Translations under genes and position numbers: made by a program
In this document: piece by piece, positions 26,335 through 33,925 of the stretch
How positions within the stretch are numbered: the first letter of the stretch is position 1
Layout of the letters: each line of letters opens with the position of its first letter
Assembly: GCF_003027925.1 (NCBI RefSeq)
Contig: NZ_PYPS01000025.1
Span: 49,908 to 113,907 of the forward strand
Direction of reading: 5' to 3'
Origin: Micromonospora sp. RP3T
GTDB taxonomy: Bacteria > Actinomycetota > Actinomycetes > Mycobacteriales > Micromonosporaceae
Length of the DNA: 64,000 bases
The notes under the pieces: generated by a model
What the model was told of the DNA's origin: nothing
The model's input: only the letters and a program-made list of their open reading frames with translations
Database searches by the model: none

Positions 26335-26916
26335 TCAGCCGGCGGTCGTCAGCGCCGCCGCACCGAACGAGACGGCGAACCGCTCGCACCAGATGGAGAC
26401 GCTGGTCAACCCGGTGAGATCGGTTCCGGCGGGGATCTCGTACGCCTGGTCGCCCCGGTTTCCCTTGAGCGGACCGAGCGCCACGTGCCGCCCGTCGTCG
26501 AAGACCCGCCACCCGGACGGCCCGGTCCGAACCGGCTGGTCGGTCAGCCAGACCTGAAGATCCGGACCGTTCGAGGTGTCCAGCCCGACCAGTTCCAGCC
26601 GGTGCCGCCCGTCGGCGGTGCGGACGATCCGGGCGGCGCCCCGGGTGTCGTGCTCGTGGCTGACGAACTCGCCGCCGCCGAGCAGCACCGGGCCGGCGGG
26701 CGTCGGCGACGGCGTGGCCGGACGCGACGGCGCGGAGGGCACCGTGGACGGCGCTGCGGAGGCCACCGCGGACGGCACCGCCACCAGTTCCTCGTGCACC
26801 TCCGTGTCGGTGACCAGCTTCCAGGGCTGGAACCAGTACAGCGCGGTCGCCGCCCCGACCACGAGAACGGCGACGGCGATCCAGGTCAGCGGCGCACGCA
26901 GCAGACGCATCGGCAT
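26335..26916 (-). CDS. Membrane-anchored DM13 domain protein
   Basis: 193 aa. An N-terminal signal anchor (APLTWIAVAVLVVGAATALYWF) is followed by a Ser/Pro/Ala-rich linker (about 50-75). A DM13 domain follows (about 78-193): GGGEFVSHEHDTRGAARIV, LELVGLDTSNGPDLQVWLTD and the conserved cysteine in VSIWCERFAVSFGAA. DM13 domains are thought to act in extracytoplasmic electron transfer through that cysteine; this is a prediction for the family. Single gene, divergent from the ABC operon at 27060. Confidence 0.85.
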   Translation of the reverse strand: MPMRLLRAPLTWIAVAVLVVGAATALYWFQPWKLVTDTEVHEELVAVPSAVASAAPSTVPSAPSRPATPSPTPAGPVLLGGGEFVSHEHDTRGAARIVRTADGRHRLELVGLDTSNGPDLQVWLTDQPVRTGPSGWRVFDDGRHVALGPLKGNRGDQAYEIPAGTDLTGLTSVSIWCERFAVSFGAAALTTAG

Positions 26917-27059
26917 GCGTCGAGTGTCCCGGCGCCGGGCGCGGCGGGCACCGGTCCGGCCGCTTACGGAAGCCTTACCGGCGGTGTCCGGGCCGAATCA
27001 GGGACAACCCCGAGCGTTTCCCGGTGCAAAGGCGGGCCCGCGCTTCCTAGGCTGGCAGC

Positions 27060-27974
27060 GTGACACTGCTCGCGACCGAGTCGCTGACCAAGACGTACGG
27101 AGGCCGGGTCACCGCGTTGGCCGACCTCACCGTGTCGGTCGAGCCGGGGATCATCGGGCTGGTCGGCGCCAACGGCGCCGGCAAGTCCACCCTGATCAAG
27201 ATCCTGCTGGGTCTGCTCCCGCCGACCAGCGGCCGGGTGCAGGTGCTCGGCCTCGACCCCACCACCGACCCGGCCGAGGTTCGCGCCCGGGTCGGCTACA
27301 TGCCCGAGCACGACGCCCTCCCGCCGGACCTCTCCGCCGCCGAGCTGGTCACCCACCTGGGCCGGATGAGCGGGCTGCCGCGCACGGTGGCCCGGGAACG
27401 CGCCTCCGAGGCGCTGCGCCACGTCGGCCTGCACGAGGAACGGCACCGGGCGGTCGGCGGCTACTCCACCGGCATGAAGCAGCGGGTCAAGCTCGCCCAG
27501 GCCCTGGTGCACGACCCCGACCTGCTGCTGCTCGACGAGCCCACAAACGGCCTCGACCCGGCCGGCCGGGACGCCATGCTGGCGCTCATCCACCGGATCG
27601 GCACCGAGTTCGGCATCTCCGTGGTGGTCTGCTCCCACCTGCTCGGCGAGGTGGAGCGGATCTGCGACACGCTCGTCGCCATCGACGGCGGCCGGCTGCT
27701 GCGCGCCGACCGGGTCGCCGCCATGACCACCGCCACCGACGTGCTCGCCGTCGAGGTGAGCGAGGGCACCGAGGAACTGGCCGCCCGGCTCGCCGCGCTC
27801 GACCTGCCGGTGTCCCGGGACGGGCGGCTGCTGCTCGTCCCGCTCGCCGACGACCACACCTACGACCTGATCCTCGGCGCGGTCGCCGAGCTGGACCTGC
27901 CGCTGCACCGGCTGGACCAGCGACGGCACCGGGTGGCCGAGCTCTTCGCCCCGAGGGAGCCCAGCCATGTCTGA
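27060..27974 (+). CDS. ABC transporter ATP-binding protein (first of the ABC-2 operon)
   Basis: 304-aa NBD of the CcmA/NatA-like exporter class. Walker A GANGAGKST, signature YSTGMKQRVKLAQAL, Walker B LLLLDEPTNGLD and the H-loop in VVCSHLLGEVERI are all intact. A C-terminal extension of about 80 residues follows. GTG start. It overlaps the permease gene by 8 nt. The operon encodes two NBDs and two permeases; the substrate is unknown. Confidence 0.92.
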   Translation: MTLLATESLTKTYGGRVTALADLTVSVEPGIIGLVGANGAGKSTLIKILLGLLPPTSGRVQVLGLDPTTDPAEVRARVGYMPEHDALPPDLSAAELVTHLGRMSGLPRTVARERASEALRHVGLHEERHRAVGGYSTGMKQRVKLAQALVHDPDLLLLDEPTNGLDPAGRDAMLALIHRIGTEFGISVVVCSHLLGEVERICDTLVAIDGGRLLRADRVAAMTTATDVLAVEVSEGTEELAARLAALDLPVSRDGRLLLVPLADDHTYDLILGAVAELDLPLHRLDQRRHRVAELFAPREPSHV

Positions 27975-28848
27975 CGCGACAGGCGTCATCCACGACATCG
28001 GATACCAGCGCTACACCGGCCCCCGGCTGGGCCGGCGGCAGGTCTTCGGCGCGCTCTACGGCCACGGTCTGCGTACCGTCTTCGGGTTGGGCCGCAGCGC
28101 CAAGGCGAAGATCTTCCCCTGGCTGGTGGTGGCCGTGGTCACCGTGGTGGCCGCCGGGCTGACCGCGGTCCGCAGCCAGCTCGGCCAGGTGGTGCTGACG
28201 TACGCCCAGTTCGCCGACGCGATGAGCTGGCTGGTCATCTTCTTCGTCGCGGTGGCCGCGCCCGAGCTGGTCTCCCGCGACCTGCGCAGCGGCGTGCTCC
28301 CGCTCTACTTCTCCCGTCCGCTGCCCCGCGGCGACTACGCGCTGGCCAAGCTGGCGGCCCTGATGACCGCGCTCTGGCTGCTGCTCGGCGGTCCGCAGCT
28401 GGTGATGTTCCTCGGCGCCGCGTTCACCACCTCACGGGGCATGCGCGGGGTGTGGGACGAGCTGCTCGACCTGCTGCCCGGCCTGCTCTACGCCGGGCTG
28501 TGGGCGGTGGTCTTCGCCTCGATCGGCCTGCTGGTCGCGTCGCTGACCGGCAAGCGCGCCTTCGCCGCCGGCGGCATCGTCGCGGTGTTCCTGATGACCA
28601 CGCCGGTGGTCGGCGTGCTGTCCATCATGCCCTCCCGGACGGTCAACGAGCTGGCGTTCCTCGCCTCCCCGTCGTCGCTCGTCAGCGGCGTGGGCACCTG
28701 GGCGCTGGGCGACCTGCTGACCCAGGGACAGGAGGGGGGCATCCCGATCGGCGGCTTCGGGCCGGTCTACGCGGTGGTCGCCGTCCTGCTGGTCGCCGCC
28801 TGCGTCAGCCTGCTGCTCCTGCGATACCGGAAGGTGGCCGCCCGATGA
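27967..28848 (+). CDS. ABC-2 type permease
   Basis: 293 aa, about six to seven transmembrane segments (for example WLVVAVVTVVAAGLTAV, WLVIFFVAVAAPELV, AVVAVLLVAACVSLLLL). The motif SRDLRSGVLPLYFSRPLPRGDYALAKL is characteristic of ABC-2 permeases of this class (coupling helix region). It overlaps the neighbouring genes on both sides (8 nt and 4 nt), indicating coupled translation with its ATPases. Confidence 0.88.
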   Translation: MSDATGVIHDIGYQRYTGPRLGRRQVFGALYGHGLRTVFGLGRSAKAKIFPWLVVAVVTVVAAGLTAVRSQLGQVVLTYAQFADAMSWLVIFFVAVAAPELVSRDLRSGVLPLYFSRPLPRGDYALAKLAALMTALWLLLGGPQLVMFLGAAFTTSRGMRGVWDELLDLLPGLLYAGLWAVVFASIGLLVASLTGKRAFAAGGIVAVFLMTTPVVGVLSIMPSRTVNELAFLASPSSLVSGVGTWALGDLLTQGQEGGIPIGGFGPVYAVVAVLLVAACVSLLLLRYRKVAAR

Positions 28849-29804
28849 CGGCGCTGCACACGCAACCGGCGGCCGACGCGCCCGCCGCCACGACCAGCAC
28901 CCTCGACCTGGCCGGCGTCTCCCGCTGGTACGGCAACGTGGTGGCGGTCAACGACGTCACCATGCGGCTCGGCCCCGGGGTGACCGGTCTGCTCGGCCCG
29001 AACGGCGCCGGGAAGACCACGCTGCTGCACATGATGGCCGGGTTCCTCGCCCCGTCCCGGGGCGCGGTGACGCTGGACGGGGAGCCGACCTGGCGCAACC
29101 CGGGCGTCTACCGGCGACTCGGCCTGGTCAGCGAGCGGGAGGCGGTGCACACGTTCCTCAGCGCGTACGAGTTCGTGCTGGCCAGCGCGAAGCTGCACCG
29201 GCTGCCGGACCCGGAGGCGGCGGCCCGGCGGGCGATCGAGCTGGTCGAGCTGGAGGGCGCGCAGGGCCGCCGGATCGGCACCTACTCCAAGGGCATGCGG
29301 CAGCGCACCCGGGTGGCCGCAGCGCTGGTGCACGACCCGCAGGTGCTGCTGCTCGACGAGCCGTTCAACGGGATGGACCCGCGACAGCGGCTGCACATGA
29401 TGGCGCTCCTGCACCGGCTCGGCGACGCCGGCCGGACCATCCTGTTCAGCTCGCACATCCTGGAGGAGGTCGAGCAGGTCTCCGGCACGGTCCAGGTGAT
29501 GGTGGCCGGTCGGCTGGCCGCCTCCGGCGACTACCGCACCATCCGCCGCCTGATGACCAACCGGCCGCACGTCTTCGCGGTGCGCTCCACCGACGACCGG
29601 GCGTTGGCGGTGGCGCTGATGGCCGAGTCCTCGGTCTCCGGCGTCGAGCTGGGCCGCACCGGCCTGACCGTCAAGGCCGGCGACTACGGCGCGTTCACCC
29701 GGGCCCTGCCCCGGATCGCCCTCCGCCACGGCATCCGGGTCCGGCAGCTCCTGCCGGAGGACGAGTCGCTGGAGAGCGTCTTCTCGTATCTGGTGGAGGC
29801 CTGA
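28845..29804 (+). CDS. ABC transporter ATP-binding protein (second of the ABC-2 operon)
   Basis: 319-aa NBD. Walker A GPNGAGKTT, signature YSKGMRQRTRVAAAL, Walker B LLLDEPFNGMD, H-loop FSSHILEEVEQ. It starts by an ATGA overlap with the preceding permease; the frame is open further upstream but that part is a shadow of the permease gene. Complete active-site residues suggest that it energises its own permease partner downstream. Confidence 0.92.
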   Translation: MTALHTQPAADAPAATTSTLDLAGVSRWYGNVVAVNDVTMRLGPGVTGLLGPNGAGKTTLLHMMAGFLAPSRGAVTLDGEPTWRNPGVYRRLGLVSEREAVHTFLSAYEFVLASAKLHRLPDPEAAARRAIELVELEGAQGRRIGTYSKGMRQRTRVAAALVHDPQVLLLDEPFNGMDPRQRLHMMALLHRLGDAGRTILFSSHILEEVEQVSGTVQVMVAGRLAASGDYRTIRRLMTNRPHVFAVRSTDDRALAVALMAESSVSGVELGRTGLTVKAGDYGAFTRALPRIALRHGIRVRQLLPEDESLESVFSYLVEA

Positions 29805-30514
29805 TGTCGACCGTTACCTGGATCACCGCCCGCGGCCTGTTCGGCCGGAGCCGGTTCCTCATGCTGTTGCCGTTGCCGCTGGTCCTGATCGGCCTGGCGG
29901 TGCTCTGCCGGTCGCTCGGGGTGGACCCGGGCCAGTGGGGGCCGCCGGTGCTGGTCGGCCTCGGCCTGGCCGTGGTGCTGCCGGTGGTGGCGCTGATCGT
30001 CGGCACCGGCGTGCTCGGCGCCGAGATCGACGACGGCACCGTGGTGCACATCCTCACCAAGCCGCTGCCCCGCTGGCAGATCGTGCTGCCGAAGCTCGCG
30101 GTGGCGGCCGGTGTCAGCGCGGTCACGGTCGCCGTCCCGCTCTACGTGGCCGGCGTGCTGGCCGACTCGGTACGCCTCGGCCTGGCCCTGGTCGCCGCGT
30201 CGGTGGCCGGCGCGTTGGCCTACTCGGCGCTGTTCCTGGCGCTCAGCCTGGTGAGCCGGCGGCCGGTGCTGCTCGGCCTGGTCTACGTGCTGATCTGGGA
30301 GGGGCTGCTCGGCCGGTTCGTCGACGGCACCAAGGTGCTCTCGGTCCAGCAGTGGGTGATCGCACTGGCCGACCGCATCGCGCCGACCGCGCTGCTCGGC
30401 ACCACCGTCTCGGTGCCGGTGGCGGCCGTGCTGACCGCGTTGGTGACGGTCGGCTTCACCGCACTGGCGGTCGACCGGCTCCGCTCGTTCAGCGTCGCCG
30501 GCGAGACCAGCTGA
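29804..30514 (+). CDS. ABC-2 type permease (second)
   Basis: 236 aa, about six transmembrane segments. The motif GAEIDDGTVVHILTKPLPRWQIVLPKL parallels that of the first permease, and the two permease/ATPase pairs look like an ancient duplication. TGATG overlap with the upstream ATPase. The operon ends in the GTTAAG-type repeat array, facing valS. Confidence 0.88.
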   Translation: MSTVTWITARGLFGRSRFLMLLPLPLVLIGLAVLCRSLGVDPGQWGPPVLVGLGLAVVLPVVALIVGTGVLGAEIDDGTVVHILTKPLPRWQIVLPKLAVAAGVSAVTVAVPLYVAGVLADSVRLGLALVAASVAGALAYSALFLALSLVSRRPVLLGLVYVLIWEGLLGRFVDGTKVLSVQQWVIALADRIAPTALLGTTVSVPVAAVLTALVTVGFTALAVDRLRSFSVAGETS

Positions 30515-30515
30515 A

Positions 30516-30594
30516 AGGCGGGGGCCCCGCTTAACGCATTCGGTAGAGGCGGGGGCCCCGCTTAACACCTACCTGTTAAGCGGGGCCCCCGCCT
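30516..30594. repeat. Three GTTAAG-GGGGCCCC units between convergent genes
   Basis: AGGCGGGGGCCCCGCTTAAC at 30516-30535 and 30547-30566 (period 31, spacer GCATTCGGTAG), then the inverse GTTAAGCGGGGCCCCCGCCT at 30575-30594. The inverted third unit can pair with either of the others to form a hairpin of about 20 bp, so it probably terminates both the ABC operon and valS. Same family as 22637-22687. Confidence 0.85.
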
Positions 30595-30601
30595 AACAAG
30601 C

Positions 30602-30622
30602 GGGGCGGGGCGGGCGGGCGGG
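30602..30622 (+). other. G-quadruplex-forming motif
   Basis: Five runs of three or four G separated by single C residues, GGGGCGGGGC then GGGCGGGCGGG, directly after the valS stop codon. This meets the usual G4 pattern on the plus strand. Confidence 0.6.
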
Positions 30623-30624
30623 CG

Positions 30625-33189
30625 TCAGAACGCGCAGGCGATGACCAGCTCGGGGGTGCGGTCGGGCAGCAGGTCGAGCTTGGCGATCCGCCCCGCCGCG
30701 CGCACGTCGTCGGCGACGAGCGTGAGCTGGTCGAGCAGGGCCGCCGGCCCGAGCGCCTCGGCCAGCGGCACGTCCGCCTTCATCGACAGCTTCCGCTCCG
30801 ACTTGGCGCGGCGCACCTGCCCCAGCGCGTCGGCGGCCAGCCGCAGCAGCTCCGGGTCACCGGGCACGGCCAGCGCGCGGTCCACCTCGTACGTGGTCGG
30901 CCACGTCGCCCGGTGCACCGAGCCGTACCGCCACCAGGACCAGACCTCCTCGGTGACGAACGGCAGCACCGGCGCGAAGAGCCGCAACTGCACCGACAGC
31001 GCGGTGGCCAGCGCCGCCCGCGCCGAGTCGGCCGCCGGCCCGTCGCCGTACGCGCGTTCCTTCACCAACTCGATGTAGTCGTCGCAGAACCGCCAGAAGA
31101 ACGCCTCGGTGGCCATCAGGGCGGCGGTGTGGTCGTACCCGTCGAGGGCCGACGTCGCCACCGCGACCACGCCGGACAGTTCGGCGAGCATCGCGGTGTC
31201 CAACGGTGCCGTGGCCGGGGCCCGCAGGGCGTCGGCGGCGCCCAGCCCGAGTGCGAAGCGGGACGCGTTGAGCAGCTTGGTGGCCAGCCGACGGCCCACC
31301 TTGACCTGGGCCGGGTCGAAGGCGAGGTCCATGCCCGGCTTGCCGTTGGCGGCCCAGTAGCGGACCGCGTCGGAGCCGTGCTCGGCCAGCAACCCCATCG
31401 GGGTGACCACGTTCCCCTTGGACTTGGACATCTTCTTCCGGTCCGGGTCGAGGATCCAGCCGGAGAGCACCGTCGTGCGCCAGGGCAGCACACCGTGTTC
31501 CAGGTGCGAGCGGGCCACGGTGGCGAACAGCCAGGTGCGGATGATGTCGTGCCCCTGCGGGCGCAGGTCCATCGGGAAGACTCGGCCGAACAGGTCCGGA
31601 TCGGTCTCCCACCCGCCGACGAGCTGCGGGGTCAGCGACGAGGTGGCCCAGGTGTCCAACACGTCCGGATCGCCGGTGAAGCCACCGGGCCGACCGCGCT
31701 GCGACTCGGCGAAACCGGGCGGCGGCTCGCTTGTCGGATCGATCGGCAACGTCGCCTCATCCGGTGTGAGAGGGTGGGTCCAGTCCGGCTCGCCAGTGTC
31801 GTCGAGCCGGTACCACACCGGCACCGGCACGCCGAAGAACCGCTGCCGGCTGACCAGCCAGTCACCGGTGAGACCGCCCACCCAGTGCTCGTAGCGGTGC
31901 CGCATGTGCTCCGGCACCCAGCGCAGCTCGCGCCCGCGGGCCAGCAGGTCGTCGCGCAGGTCGGCGTCCCGGCCGCCGTTGCGCAGGTACCACTGCCGGG
32001 TCGAGACGATCTCCAGCGGCCGGTCGCCGCGCTCGTAGAACTTCACCGGGTGGGTGATCGGGCGGGGCTCGCCGACCAGGTCGCCGGCCTCGCCCAGCAG
32101 CTCCACCAGCGTGCGCCGGGCGCCGTTGACGCTCTGCCCGGCCAGCGCCGCGTAGGGCCCCGCCGGCACGTCCGCCGGCGGCTCCGGCAGCAGCCGCCCG
32201 TCCCGGCCGATCACCACCCGAGTGTCCAGCCGCAGGTCGCGCCACCAGGTCACGTCCGTCAGGTCACCGAACGTGCAGACCATCGCGATGCCCGTGCCCT
32301 TGGCCGGGTCCGCCAGCGCGTGCGCGCGCACCGGCACCTCCACCCCGAACACCGGGGTACGCACAGCGGTGTCGACGAGGTCCGCGTACCGCTCGTCGTC
32401 GGGGTGGCAGACCAGCGCCACGCAGGCCGGCAGCAGCTCCGGCCGGGTGGTGTCGATCAGCACCTCGCGCCCGTCCGGCCCGGTGAACCGCAGCCGGTGG
32501 TACGCGCCGGGCCGGACCCGGTCCTCCAGCTCCGCCTGCGCCACGGCGGTGCCGAACCCGACGTCCCAGAGCGTCGGCGCCTCCGCCTGGTACGCCTCGC
32601 CCCGGGCCAGGTTGCGCAGGAACGCGCGCTGGCTGGCCGCCCGCGCCGCCGGCCCGATCGTGGTGTACGTCAACGACCAGTCCACGGAGAGGCCGAGCCG
32701 CCGCCACAGCGCCTCGAACGCCTGCTCGTCGGTCACGGTCAACGTCTCGCACAGCTCGATGAAGTTGCGTCGGGAGATCGCCGTCGGGTTCTTCCGGGCG
32801 TCGGCGCTCACCGGCGTGGCCGGCGGTCGCCAGTCCCGGTCGTACGGCAGCGTCGGGTCGGGGCGCACGCCGTAGACGTTCTGCACCCGCCGCTCGGTGG
32901 GCAGCCCGTTGTCGTCCCAGCCCATCGGGTAGAAGACGGTCCGCCCGCGCATCCGCTGGAACCGGGCCACGACGTCGGTGTGCGTGTACGAGAAGACGTG
33001 CCCCATGTGCAGCTCGCCCGACACGGTCGGCGGTGGGGTGTCGATGGAGTACACGTCCGCGCGTTCCTTCGTGCGGTCGAACGCGTACGTGCCCTCGGAC
33101 TGCCAGCGGCCGGCCCAGGTCTCTTCCAGGCCGTCCAGGCTCGGACGCTCGGGGACCCCGGAGCGGCCCGTCCTCGTCGTGTCACTCAT
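30625..33189 (-). CDS. valS: Valine--tRNA ligase (archaeal-type)
   Basis: 854-aa class I synthetase. The HIGH-type motif is HMGH (61-64) in PTVSGELHMGHV; the KMSKS loop is DPDRKKMSKSKGNVV. FYPMGWDDNGLPTERRVQ marks the ValS subtype shared with archaea rather than the usual bacterial form. The CP1 editing domain and the C-terminal anticodon-binding domain are present. The ATG at 33189 gives the usual N-terminus; the frame runs further upstream without support. No T-box leader is seen. Monocistronic. Confidence 0.95.
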   Translation of the reverse strand: MSDTTRTGRSGVPERPSLDGLEETWAGRWQSEGTYAFDRTKERADVYSIDTPPPTVSGELHMGHVFSYTHTDVVARFQRMRGRTVFYPMGWDDNGLPTERRVQNVYGVRPDPTLPYDRDWRPPATPVSADARKNPTAISRRNFIELCETLTVTDEQAFEALWRRLGLSVDWSLTYTTIGPAARAASQRAFLRNLARGEAYQAEAPTLWDVGFGTAVAQAELEDRVRPGAYHRLRFTGPDGREVLIDTTRPELLPACVALVCHPDDERYADLVDTAVRTPVFGVEVPVRAHALADPAKGTGIAMVCTFGDLTDVTWWRDLRLDTRVVIGRDGRLLPEPPADVPAGPYAALAGQSVNGARRTLVELLGEAGDLVGEPRPITHPVKFYERGDRPLEIVSTRQWYLRNGGRDADLRDDLLARGRELRWVPEHMRHRYEHWVGGLTGDWLVSRQRFFGVPVPVWYRLDDTGEPDWTHPLTPDEATLPIDPTSEPPPGFAESQRGRPGGFTGDPDVLDTWATSSLTPQLVGGWETDPDLFGRVFPMDLRPQGHDIIRTWLFATVARSHLEHGVLPWRTTVLSGWILDPDRKKMSKSKGNVVTPMGLLAEHGSDAVRYWAANGKPGMDLAFDPAQVKVGRRLATKLLNASRFALGLGAADALRAPATAPLDTAMLAELSGVVAVATSALDGYDHTAALMATEAFFWRFCDDYIELVKERAYGDGPAADSARAALATALSVQLRLFAPVLPFVTEEVWSWWRYGSVHRATWPTTYEVDRALAVPGDPELLRLAADALGQVRRAKSERKLSMKADVPLAEALGPAALLDQLTLVADDVRAAGRIAKLDLLPDRTPELVIACAF

Positions 33190-33463
33190 CCGCCGATGGT
33201 AGGCGGGCGCGGCGGGGCCGCTCCACGCGGAGGAGCACCGCTCATTGGACGGCAGGGCCGGTCCACCTGATGAAGCGGGAGAACATCTCATCAGGCTGCG
33301 GACCGGGATTCGGGTTGAGCCTGAGTAGATCCCCGGTCGCCCCGATACTCCATGCCGAGTAACCGCCGTGCTGGCTGGCACGGCCAAGGGGCCGCACACA
33401 CTCGGCAGAGCCAGGTAGGCCGCATCGGGTGGTGTGGGCGGACTGCGCGGGATTAGCGGTTAG
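33190..33463. other. Gene-free stretch upstream of valS
   Basis: 274 nt, part of a 736-nt interval (33190-33925) without an intact gene. A minus-strand frame across 33242-33556 is open, but I recognise nothing in it and it has no start site. It must contain the valS promoter. Confidence 0.35.
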
Positions 33464-33781
33464 GTGCAGGCGGAGTGTTGTCCGGCATCGATCGAGCGTC
33501 GCCTCCAGCTGTACGGGGCGGGTGAGATCACGGCCCGGCTGGGCGTCAGTCGCCAACGAGCTCGGCAGATCATCGACCGGCCCGTCTTCCCGAAGCCGTA
33601 CGACCGGCTAGGCATGGGCTCTGTCTGGCTGAAGGCTGATCCGTCCGTCTGCCTGGCTTCGCGACCAGGCTTTCTCGCGACGGCGGCACCCGTGGCTCTC
33701 GTGCCTGGTGTGTCGCCACCGAAGGAGAAAGCACTTTCGAGCGGTATGACTGTGGGTCATAATTATGCCCCACAGTCATAA
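33464..33781 (+). pseudogene. Decayed helix-turn-helix DNA-binding protein
   Basis: The first 55 codons read IERRLQLYGAGEITARLGV, SRQRARQIIDRP and FPKPYDRLGMGSVWLKAD, a good match to small actinobacterial AlpA/MerR-like HTH proteins that end with a segment like DVEAWI. Here the reading after VWLKAD turns into low-quality sequence (PSVCLASRPGF) and runs into a palindrome, as after a frameshift or truncation. The GTG at 33464 has no strong ribosome site. Likely remnant of an accessory gene; an intact short protein cannot be excluded. Confidence 0.4.
33745..33780. repeat. 36-nt loop-free palindrome with AT-rich centre
   Basis: Arms 33745-33762 (TATGACTGTGGGTCATAA) and 33763-33780 (TTATGCCCCACAGTCATA) pair at 17 of 18 positions with no loop. 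The structure, with a G/C-containing outer arm and a CATAAT-TATG core, resembles the palindrome after purH. Confidence 0.7.
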
Positions 33782-33925
33782 CGGCGTTGAGCGCATCACC
33801 CGCGAAGAGATGTCACGCTGAGTGATCAGGCGAGTGGACGTCGTTCCTCCGCGGGTCGGCAGCGCCGCGCCCCCCGGCTACTGACAGCCCGGCGGTTTGG
33901 GGTCTCCAACGCACCCGGACCCGCT

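Noticed and set aside
33190..33463. T-box leader for valS
   Set aside because: No T-box sequence or specifier stem recognised; actinobacterial T-boxes mainly precede ileS.
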